Below are positions 1-8,800 of a stretch of DNA of 64,000 nt, piece by piece. The position numbers and the translations under genes are program-made. The notes under the pieces were generated by a model. It did no database searches. It saw nothing but the letters and a program-made list of their open reading frames with translations, and was not told where the DNA came from. The stretch covers positions 62,001 through 126,000 of the forward strand of contig JAFDXL010000010.1 of the NCBI GenBank assembly GCA_018267955.1. Reading direction: 5' to 3'. Position 1 is the stretch's first letter; each line of letters begins with the position of its first letter. This stretch comes from Bacteroidota bacterium (GTDB lineage: Bacteria; Bacteroidota; Bacteroidia; Chitinophagales; Chitinophagaceae).

Positions 1-2382
1 GAAATTTTAAAGCCAGACAAATTCATTCAGAAATTAAATCAGGATATTACCGTAGAAAACTGGGCGACATTCACATCACTTATAAAAGCTTATATATGGC
101 TTGGTGTCAAACAATATATCGGGACTAATCGTAATGTAATTGATGATTGCAAAGATATTTGCGGTGAAGGATGGATATTTTTTATTGATTTTATGTTTTC
201 AAGTAATTATGATAGAAATGGAATGTTTGACCTATTAAAAATTGATGATGAACGTAGAGAAAAAATAAATGAGATTAATGAAAAGATGTCAGCTAAAGAA
301 ACTGTTTTCAATCTGGCGACTTCTCTATTAAATAAACTGGACTTCCCTGATAAAATTCCTTCGACAATATTTGAATGGAAATCTTTTGGAGAGTCTTTGT
401 TTTGGCTGAAAAATATTCCCAATGACAAACCAAGTATGGAAGTCTATGAAGAAGTAAAGTTTGAAGAGGCTTTTCAAATGATGGATAGTAAAAGTTTGTC
501 CAAATTGATGCTGGGGATGTACTCTTATTCGCCGGAATTAGAGACTATTAGAAAGAAAAATATCAAACATTTTGTACGGAAGATTAAAGAAGAATTTGCG
601 ATTGTACATTTCGATTTTGAGGGAGAAGAAATAGCTATTCATTTCATTATCGATATTATAAAGGGTGCTGAATCAAGGTCAACTAACGACTTTGTAGTTA
701 ATATCTTAGACATCATCAGGACAGCTCTACCAGATAAGCAAAAATTCAGTTCCCAAGGGTATGGTCATCGTTTACAAACTTTATCACTTAACCTTGATTC
801 GACTCATAAAACCATTTCTATTGAGAATATCCCATTGGAAGAGTGGGTAAATATTAATGCTTGTATAACTAAGCTTTATGAATATGATAATAGGCCTGCA
901 GATTGGAAAGAATATTTAGTTCAACTGAACCAATGGGAATATTTAATTAAAGAAAAAGTAAACGAGTTCAATAATTCATTTGCAAAACTTTTTGCCGGTA
1001 GTAAAACATATACACCAGTAATTCCTATTATGCAGAATGCCCTTCTGAAAATGCCTGGGACCGTAAAAGAGCCGAAATCGATAATAGATCCTTTAGGTAT
1101 ATACGGAGGGAAAAAGAAAGGTTTGACAACAAACAATCCACGAGAACAACTAAACATAAACCTTCAATCCAAATACGAACGCTTTTTTAAAAGCCTTTCA
1201 GATTTCAAAGCGAGCATTGAGAATTTCATTCTTCAATCCGCCGAAACTCTTTATTCAAAGATTAAGAGTAAAACCCAGGAAGGACATATTCACGACGAAA
1301 ATATCGAGCGATTGTCTCAGACCAACCTTTATGAAGCAATACACAAACTCGCTGTATATAATATTCAATATAAAGATGTTTTAGGAAATATAGACCCTAA
1401 CCATACATCAAAATTGGAAGTAAATTCATTACTTACTACAGCTGCTACTTGGAAAGATTTTTTGAATGATAATAATAAAGGAGACCGCTCATTCAACAGA
1501 ATAGTAAAGTTAAAGACTGATTTTGAAAATAGAATAGCAAAAGAGTTCAAAAAGGCCTCTAAGTCTGGTTCCTTTACACTAAAATATGTCAATGATAAAA
1601 CTACAGCTGATAAGCCAATATTGATAATTAACGGTCAAAGTCCATTTTGGTCACTAATGGGATTTAAAGAAGCTTATGACATTTTGCGTCACGCCATTGA
1701 TAATACGGAATATACAAGTCTAAAGTATTTGATGTTACAAATATGGTTTTCAAATTTCTATTTTATTCAAACAGTTCAAAATAAAACGCTGAACAATCAT
1801 TGGAATGAAGTAAAACTTTATACGCTAAAAGGTAACCCATATGAAGACCTATCTATTGCTAATGCAATTACACAACCTATCGAAGAAGAGATTCTTACAA
1901 AACTCAAACTGGAGAGTTGGGCAAAGCTGTATCCCGAGTTTGACGAAATTAGTAAGGCAAGTGGGGCATATGGGAAATTACTTTTCTTGGTCGACCATTT
2001 CTATGACTTGAGATTGCTTGATGAAATTGAGCTTTCAGAATCTGATAAAAATAATTTGCAACAGCATATTGACAAGGTTGGTTTAGAGCTACAGCAATCT
2101 TTTCAAACGGTATTAGATTCTTTATTCGATTGGATAAATATGTTTCCATTCGATAATGACACTTACATAAATAGCGAAGACGAACAGGAGTATTTTAATG
2201 CATTGTTTATTATCAAAGATTACCTCTTCCCAGTACGAAAGGGTGATGAAACACAATATCAATTAGCAATTAATATGGAAATAGTTTCAGGATGGGTAGA
2301 AAGATTAAAAATTTGCTCACAAAGTTGGGGGACATTTATACTTTTTCTATGTGGCAAATACATCAATAGGTATAAAACGTAA
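1..2382 (+). CDS. Large soluble protein of unknown function, 5' end cut by the window
   Basis: The reading frame is open from the first base of the window, so the ATG at 193 is probably internal and at least 793 residues are present, ending at a TAA at 2380-2382. I do not recognise the family. The product is rich in Lys, Glu and Asn, looks mostly helical and shows no signal peptide, membrane segment or P-loop in the visible part. A Gly/Lys-rich loop (GGKKKG) lies mid-protein and the C-terminus is aromatic-rich. It converges with a nuclease/HEPN gene pair, so a role in a defence or stress locus is possible, but that rests on location only. The missing N-terminus could carry the defining domain (for instance an NTPase). 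Confidence 0.6.
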   Translation, partial: EILKPDKFIQKLNQDITVENWATFTSLIKAYIWLGVKQYIGTNRNVIDDCKDICGEGWIFFIDFMFSSNYDRNGMFDLLKIDDERREKINEINEKMSAKETVFNLATSLLNKLDFPDKIPSTIFEWKSFGESLFWLKNIPNDKPSMEVYEEVKFEEAFQMMDSKSLSKLMLGMYSYSPELETIRKKNIKHFVRKIKEEFAIVHFDFEGEEIAIHFIIDIIKGAESRSTNDFVVNILDIIRTALPDKQKFSSQGYGHRLQTLSLNLDSTHKTISIENIPLEEWVNINACITKLYEYDNRPADWKEYLVQLNQWEYLIKEKVNEFNNSFAKLFAGSKTYTPVIPIMQNALLKMPGTVKEPKSIIDPLGIYGGKKKGLTTNNPREQLNINLQSKYERFFKSLSDFKASIENFILQSAETLYSKIKSKTQEGHIHDENIERLSQTNLYEAIHKLAVYNIQYKDVLGNIDPNHTSKLEVNSLLTTAATWKDFLNDNNKGDRSFNRIVKLKTDFENRIAKEFKKASKSGSFTLKYVNDKTTADKPILIINGQSPFWSLMGFKEAYDILRHAIDNTEYTSLKYLMLQIWFSNFYFIQTVQNKTLNNHWNEVKLYTLKGNPYEDLSIANAITQPIEEEILTKLKLESWAKLYPEFDEISKASGAYGKLLFLVDHFYDLRLLDEIELSESDKNNLQQHIDKVGLELQQSFQTVLDSLFDWINMFPFDNDTYINSEDEQEYFNALFIIKDYLFPVRKGDETQYQLAINMEIVSGWVERLKICSQSWGTFILFLCGKYINRYKT

Positions 2383-2792
2383 AATTGTATCAAGACATTG
2401 TAAGTAAGCTATGTGGTATTTAGCTATGGTAATTTTCCTTGGGAAATTTTTCCCACTTAGCAGCTATATAGTTACGCAATTGGTTACTTTGTATAGTTTT
2501 GGAGCAACCCTTCTATTTGTCTTTCAATTAAAGCCCAGATTGAATTCCGTGTAACCGTTAAAGCGAATGTTTTAGCTCAAATAAGGGGAAGAAAAGTAAC
2601 CGTTAGATTTTACCGTTCGACTGAACTATGGCGACTATTATCATCAAATATACTGTACGACGAATAGACTGAAAGAAAAGGACTTGAAGAAGTGAAGGCA
2701 AAATGGTTTTCATGCTGACAGGGTTTACAGGGTGCTGCCTTTTCTTGGGCAGCCTCTATAGACCAATAGTCTATGGTGAAGCAACAAACAGC
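2383..2792. other. Intergenic region without a convincing gene
   Basis: The sequence between the two convergent genes holds no long reading frame. A short plus-strand frame begins with ATG at about 2626 and stops after 14 codons. An 11-base string GTAACCGTTAA/G occurs twice (near 2550 and 2597). A 6-bp stem with 8-nt loop (GCTGCC...GGCAGC, 2734-2753) lies near the right end. It may be a decayed gene or a mobile-element scar, but I cannot support a specific origin. Confidence 0.35.
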
Positions 2793-2816
2793 AAATCCCG
2801 ACTTAGGTCGGGATTT
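2793..2816. terminator. Bidirectional hairpin terminator
   Basis: A perfect 10-bp stem (AAATCCCGAC, 2793-2802, with GTCGGGATTT, 2807-2816) closes a TTAG loop and is flanked by A and T tracts on both sides. It sits between two convergent genes, immediately after the stop of the minus-strand HEPN-like gene, and can serve both directions. This stem type is common as a factor-independent terminator in Bacteroidota. Confidence 0.8.
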
Positions 2817-2838
2817 TGCATGTCAAATGACTTAGTTT

Positions 2839-3630
2839 TTAGAAAGTGATTTCTTTTACATTATATTCTGTAATCCAGCCACTATATCGGTATGAAACTT
2901 GTAGAGAAAATTCACTTGGCTGGTTAAACCTCTTCAAAAGTTCTGATACTTCACGTTCCATTTTAGGAAAGTCATACATGAAAGAATTGAAAAATTGACC
3001 AATTTGTAGTTTAATAACGTTAGTATACATATCAGTGCCTTTGTAAATGGTATAGTTTACTTCTTCATTTTTGGTAAAACCGAAATTGGGCTTAATGCTA
3101 TAGCCTCTGTGAACTAATTTATTTCTCATGTCTGTCAGTAATACAATCCAGTTGTAAGTCCAATATTTATCAATTAAATCAGCCAGGTGCTGTAGATTTT
3201 GCTTTTTAAGAAACCGTCTAATTTGGTTAAAGTCAGTCATTGTATGTTCAGCATCAACAGCCTTTGTGACTGATATTTCAATTAGAGAAGCAAATAAATC
3301 CAAAAATGTTTTCATGCTTATGATTAGCAGATAGGCATAGTCTCTAAACTCCTTTTCTTTTTCGATAGAATGCAGGTCGTATTCCGAAATTATGGCACCT
3401 ACTTTTGCTTTATCCTGTGTTCCGTTTAACTCGTGTAACAAATCATAAATTTTCTCGTAAGTCCTGATTACAAAATGCCATTGATTAAAGTATGATTGAG
3501 TAAGTTCATTAATTCTACCTGCTAATGGTGTTTGGTGTGGATAGTCCAAAGCGCATACAATACCACAAATCTCTGATTCGTAAACAGTCCAATCATCTTG
3601 TATAATGCCATAAGTCTTTAATGCTTTCAT
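2839..3630 (-). CDS. HEPN-like domain protein
   Basis: The 263-residue product is helical and contains RNKLVH at residues 169-174, which fits the R-x4-6-H signature of HEPN nucleases, followed by RG and an aromatic residue. HEPN proteins with an intact motif are usually metal-independent RNases and frequent toxins or effectors of antiviral and toxin-antitoxin systems; others are inactive or nucleotidyltransferase partners. Its ATG lies one base after the stop codon of the upstream nuclease-like gene, so the two are almost certainly co-transcribed. No signal peptide or membrane segment is visible. Function is inferred from the motif and pairing; the short motif alone could occur by chance in a helical protein. 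Confidence 0.6.
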   Translation of the reverse strand: MKALKTYGIIQDDWTVYESEICGIVCALDYPHQTPLAGRINELTQSYFNQWHFVIRTYEKIYDLLHELNGTQDKAKVGAIISEYDLHSIEKEKEFRDYAYLLIISMKTFLDLFASLIEISVTKAVDAEHTMTDFNQIRRFLKKQNLQHLADLIDKYWTYNWIVLLTDMRNKLVHRGYSIKPNFGFTKNEEVNYTIYKGTDMYTNVIKLQIGQFFNSFMYDFPKMEREVSELLKRFNQPSEFSLQVSYRYSGWITEYNVKEITF

Positions 3631-3631
3631 G

Positions 3632-5539
3632 TTATGCTTTTTTTCTTCTTTCGGGTTTATCTTTTGTTTTGCCTATAAGTTCTTTCGAAGTGTAGTATGA
3701 ATCTATTTCCCCACTAAAACCGACAATTGTATTCATCTGATCCTTTTTCTCTTCCCCCAAAGGAAAATTCCCGTCAAAGAAAAATCCCAAAATATCAACC
3801 TCGTCATAAAATTTTATGTCTTCACGTTCATAAAGCCCAATTCTGTATTGTAAGTATTCTTTGAAATCATCTTCAGATGTGATTAAATCTGCAAAAACCA
3901 TCAAATCATATAGAGAAACAATCCATGCCCATTTATAGACTGGACTTAGCACACCTGAATTTATTAAGTATCTTAGGTTAGCAGATATAGAAGAGAAATG
4001 CTCGAATGTGACCGATATTTTTTGATAAGTTTTAATATTGGACTTATCAAGAACTAACGTTTTTCTTGCTGCACCTTCTACGTATGTAAATGTTGGTGTA
4101 GCATTATCTTCAATGTATTTTACAGCTCTATAACATTGATAAGACCCTTCGTTAATAGTTTCTTCTAATCTGTCTTTCAGTCCTTTCAAAGCCCCCCTTC
4201 TATGCTTGAGATTTAGTTCCCCAGCTTTAACTTCGATAACATAAGCTGTATCGCTTGAAATGCCTAAAATATCGAGTTCTGTAGCTTTAGTTAACCCATC
4301 TTCTACGACTGTGTAGTTCAAAGAGTGATAAAATGTAGCTTTTGGAAGTAATTTTTGGAATAAGGCAACAGTTTTAAGTTCAATATAATTGTCTTTACAG
4401 CTTTGGTGACTGTTACCCTGATACAGGTTTTCAAAATAAGCAGCGTCAGCAGTTTTGATAAGATTTTCAGTAATCTTGAAAATGTTACGATAGGCGAGAG
4501 TTAATGAAAAGCAGTAGTATTTTCCATTCTCAATAATCAATGGTTTGAACCGTAGATTACTGTCACTCAGTAGGAATGCCTTAAATTTTGGCGGCATAAA
4601 GAATGCAGTATTATTGCCAAATTCCTGCGAAAGTTGTTTAAATATTAGTTTCTCTTTGTCGGTTTCAGGAATTACCCAAAACAGTCTGTTATAGCCAGCA
4701 ATATCGTCTAAGTGGATTGAGCTAACACCTGGTTTCGGATTTGAAGGATCAAGTAAGTCAGGGTTTTCATTTGTAAAGGCTGTCATGAAATGAATGCCTT
4801 TCTCTGCCTGTTCTTCGATGTGCTTATCACCAACCTTTTCTGCCCATTGTTTAAAACGATCATGTGCAATCATAGAACCTTGCGTATTTCCCACTTTAGA
4901 AAAAACAAGACTATCGAGTTTTAATATAGTATCAAGCAAATCGTTAGCATCGAAGCCATATATCTTTTCTAAAAATCCATTGTGTGGTTCAAAAACCTCT
5001 TTATATACTTCGCGTAAATGCTGTGAATATCTGCTACCTCTAACATTGATTGAATCGAGCATTATACTTGTTCTCAACCATTGGTCAAAATCATTGCCAT
5101 CTTTTGGTGGTTCAGCAGATAATTCCCAAAAGTTCATATTTGTTTTGATAACCTGCAATTGGTTGTAAATAGCATTTAACTGCTCTTGGGTTGGTATTAC
5201 TCCTGCATTTGTATTTTTAGAAGCCGTAGCGATATTCATAGCATATTCTAACAATACCTCAATATCATCATCAATGTGTAGCTTATCTTCTTCAGCTTCT
5301 GGCGGTAAAGCACCAGTGTAGTTTGCTAAAAACTGATTGTATGCAGTTGGTGTAGCTTTTAAGAATCTTACACCCAAACTTCCTAAAACAAATATCATGT
5401 CATAGGAAGTAATCATTATAATTATCTTATCTATTTCATCTTGAATCCATTTTAAATAACGATCTCTGTCTTCCCTTGCCTTGTTAATTGCATAGCTATA
5501 TTTTTCCTTTATTTCATCTGGTAGGATTTGATGATACAT
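3632..5539 (-). CDS. PD-(D/E)XK nuclease-like protein
   Basis: I start the protein (635 residues) at the ATG at 5539. The frame is open to 5671, but that extension covers the terminator hairpin at 5623-5642 and reads like noncoding sequence. The N-terminal two thirds are helical and unfamiliar. Residues about 395-440 fit a PD-(D/E)XK core: a Glu in a helix (YIELK), then LDILG with Asp423, then VIEVKAG with Glu436 and Lys438. This suggests a DNA-cleaving or DNA-binding restriction-like fold. The C-terminus is Lys-rich. The gene is first in a two-gene operon with the HEPN-like gene, one base apart. A nuclease plus a HEPN protein suggests a small defence system, but I cannot match the pair to a named one. 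Confidence 0.65.
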   Translation of the reverse strand: MYHQILPDEIKEKYSYAINKAREDRDRYLKWIQDEIDKIIIMITSYDMIFVLGSLGVRFLKATPTAYNQFLANYTGALPPEAEEDKLHIDDDIEVLLEYAMNIATASKNTNAGVIPTQEQLNAIYNQLQVIKTNMNFWELSAEPPKDGNDFDQWLRTSIMLDSINVRGSRYSQHLREVYKEVFEPHNGFLEKIYGFDANDLLDTILKLDSLVFSKVGNTQGSMIAHDRFKQWAEKVGDKHIEEQAEKGIHFMTAFTNENPDLLDPSNPKPGVSSIHLDDIAGYNRLFWVIPETDKEKLIFKQLSQEFGNNTAFFMPPKFKAFLLSDSNLRFKPLIIENGKYYCFSLTLAYRNIFKITENLIKTADAAYFENLYQGNSHQSCKDNYIELKTVALFQKLLPKATFYHSLNYTVVEDGLTKATELDILGISSDTAYVIEVKAGELNLKHRRGALKGLKDRLEETINEGSYQCYRAVKYIEDNATPTFTYVEGAARKTLVLDKSNIKTYQKISVTFEHFSSISANLRYLINSGVLSPVYKWAWIVSLYDLMVFADLITSEDDFKEYLQYRIGLYEREDIKFYDEVDILGFFFDGNFPLGEEKKDQMNTIVGFSGEIDSYYTSKELIGKTKDKPERRKKA

Positions 5540-5622
5540 AGTTGTAGGCTTTGTTAGTAAATCAATGTATTTATTGTAAGTTAATAAGTTGTAATTACAT
5601 CTAATTATTTTTAAAGAAAAAA

Positions 5623-5642
5623 GCCCCCTGAAAACAGGAGGC
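5623..5642 (-). terminator. Terminator, distal hairpin downstream of the giant T9SS gene
   Basis: Read on the minus strand, an 8-bp stem with one mismatch (GCCTCCTG/CAGGGGGC) closes a TTTT loop and is followed by a run of T residues (A-run at 5613-5622 on the plus strand). It lies about 180 bp after the stop of the 5819-11059 gene and just ahead of the start region of the nuclease-like gene. Confidence 0.65.
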
Positions 5643-5708
5643 ACATACACAATCGCGGACACAAAAATCACAGGACGACAGAGTTTAAAATATTTACTGC
5701 AATAAAAA

Positions 5709-5730
5709 GCTGACCTGAGAACAGGCCAGC
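5709..5730 (-). terminator. Terminator, proximal hairpin downstream of the giant T9SS gene
   Basis: On the minus strand a 9-bp stem with one mismatch (GCTGGCCTG, loop, CAGGTCAGC) is followed by TTTTTATT. Together with the hairpin at 5623-5642 it forms a tandem terminator after the T9SS gene pair. The remaining sequence between 5540 and 5818 shows no gene. Confidence 0.7.
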
Positions 5731-5818
5731 CCCTATAAACCCTATCACTATGAAAACTATGCTGAACTTAACAATAACTCAGCAATAATTTTGCTGCCCT
5801 TATGCATCAAATCTTTTA

Positions 5819-8800
5819 TCACTTAGTGATCACAACTTTTCCAACATTTAAAACACTATGACCATTCATCAGCTTGTAAGTATACACCCCTGATGTAACA
5901 GATCGTGTGTCCCATTCTGTCTTACCTACTGATTCTGGAATGTCTTTTTCATATATCTTCTGCCCTACAATATTAGTAACAGTCAATGTTAGATTGCCAT
6001 CCAGATTGTCAAAGCTATATTCGAAAGTCACATGGTCCTTTGCCGGATTGGGATATACTCTCAGCTTGCCGTTAGTCAGTTTGTTATCGTTGTGGGAACT
6101 ATTATCGTTATCTGTAATACCGGACTTGCCAACAAACGCATCACATGCGACAATCACAGGATTGGGATTTTTCCACATCACAATAATATTCGGGATATAA
6201 ATGGACCGGAAGTTGGCAGATCCGCTTGCCACCCATGCCGTAATTGAATCTTCCTCATTTGTAGTCAACTCAGCAAGAGAGCGACCATTTGCATAAGCAT
6301 CATTTATTACCTGATAGATTTTTGTAAAAATGCTATGTTCAGTTGTCTGAGCAGTTGTCAAAGAAAATTTAGTGGGAATATTACTCAGAATTGCATCACC
6401 TGTTGCGAAGTTATGCACTCCATATAAGTAGCATACTTTAGCATATTCAGCAGAGATAGTATTCATATGATCATACCAAGCTAAAACGCTATCTTGATTT
6501 GCCCCTGTACTATCTAGCAATAGATCTAACACTCCCATATCTTGCGTCATTTGCTCTTCGCCTGCCAGGTAAGAAATTTCCGCTAGCCTGTCTCCCATAT
6601 CTGTAACATGCGTTGCTGCATAAGACTTAAAGTTAACAATGTCAGTCGACGTAAATATATCTGGTGACAAATTATTGTCCAGAAAATCAAGAAAATCTTC
6701 ATCTAATAATGCTTCGGAATTCTCCTTTAATAACATCGTCAATCTGCCTGGACTCAATAAATTATTTGTTGCTATAACCTTAAGAGCATCTTGAGAAACA
6801 TAGGGAGAATAATCATGAACAGTTGCATAAACTGCAGCTGAGTCCATAATTGACTTCCCACCTAAATACCCAAGCAAAGCTCCAGTATTACCACCATCTA
6901 TCAAGGTGTTTAGATCATTGATCGCCCCAACCCTAATATTATCGAATGCAGGCCACCTGGCAGGACCAGGATTATGACCGGGCAAAGGAGTATTATTACC
7001 ACTTTCCGTGTAGTGCGTAGTGCAATTTCGTGTGTGAGCCGAAGGGGTCCCTACTACCAAAAAACTTGGACTTGCATTGGTTGGGAACTCATAAGGTGAG
7101 CCAGTTCCCCAATAGTAATAGTATCCTGCTGTACCGTTATCATATAGATTGGTGTTAGTACTTGTATTAAATAGATTGCCTGCTGCTGTATCTTTATAAC
7201 CTTGATACCTGTTTATACCGTTCCTTCCCCCAATTATACCTATATCCGAGGAAGTGACAATATCGTTTGTGTTACCAGAAAAACTATTACAATAAAACAA
7301 TAAACCATTTCTTGCAATTGGTGCAGGTGGAGCAGCCTGATTTTGTCCCCACCCTTTTGCCGCAATACTCAAGTTATTAAAAGCATTTAAAAATACTTGC
7401 TTTGTTGCGCCATTGTAATCACTACTGCAATTTTCATATAGCGCACCAATGCTCTTAAAATCTGGGCTATTTGCTGACGAAGTGTAACCATTGAAAGTAT
7501 TATTCTCAAGAATTGTACCGTCGTAACTTGCCACAGCATAAAAACCAACATTCCTATGGCAGTCAACCCTTCCTAAGTTTACTTCTTTTCCTCGCCCAAC
7601 ATTAAAAGTGTTAAATGTAGCAAGTACTGGACAGCCTGATTGTATATTTATACCAAATGTACAGGAGTCAAAAGTACTATTCGATATCCTGTTAGTTTCG
7701 CCCCAAACGTTATCAATTTCTATTCCGGACCTAAATCCGATGAAAAGGTTATTGGTGGGGCTTGTACATGACAATGGATTCGAGCAAAACCGATAAGCAT
7801 TAACGCCTGCATTCCGCACTTTTATCCCTTGCCCAGTACCCCATCTAGCATCAGAATTTGGATTAAACCTATTGTAAAATGAACATCCAAGTATATTAGG
7901 CTGATCAACGTCATATAGTTCAATATGACATGTGAATGGATGTGCAGAACCCCCTTTGAAATTAGGGTCCACCTGGAAAGTACACTGTTTGAATAAACCA
8001 TTGAATTTGGGACCCGGTGATTTAGTATAGTCATGCAAATACGCACTGCTACTGTTGTCATAAAAAAAAGTGTTAGTTGCCCATACTGCACCACCATTAC
8101 CTGCATCGATTGCGGTAATTGCATGTTCAATTTGTGCATCATTGATCACGGCATTACCCTGATAATGGAACGGCATATTTTGTCCGTGTGAAGGATCACC
8201 TTTCAATACAATACCTTGCCATTGACAATCTTCACAACTGTTCGTTAGTGTAGCATGGCTTATATTTATTTGTCCACCGGTTTCTACAGTGATCGTAGCA
8301 TTCTTAGGCATATGGATAACAGGATGAGAAGAACTACCGCTGTTATCAATCGTCAAAGTCCCTCCTGAAACAATGTGAATACTTCCAGTTAAATATTTAT
8401 TTTCATTCCAAGTCTCACTACTGGAAATGGTTATAGTATTTGGCGGATTTTGATCATATCCATAAAGATCTGAAGACCATAAACTTCGACCATATGTTGA
8501 TGCATATATCTTTTGTTCGCAATAACTAATCTTAAGTTCAGTGATATAGGTATTCGGAAACTTAAGACCATTTGCACCATCACTAAAACAATTCCAATAT
8601 CTTGAAATGCAAAAAAGTTTGCCACCTGAAATCGTAATATCGTCTTCAGTATTAGGGATTGGACTGGCATCTATATGGTATATCCCTACATCTGTTCCAG
8701 CATATAATTGTTGTCTGCTTTCGTCATATATCAATTGGCTTACCGCCACATGCGTAGGCAATCCCAATGAGAGATCTATCCATGTTGCACCACCATCAGA

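Noticed and set aside
2383-2838. Possible tmRNA or other structured RNA in the intergenic gap
   Set aside because: Two small hairpins and a terminator are present, but no tRNA-like domain or tag sequence can be found.
5540-5671. 44-codon N-terminal extension of the nuclease-like protein
   Set aside because: It includes a terminator hairpin of the upstream gene; the ATG at 5539 precedes clear protein sequence.
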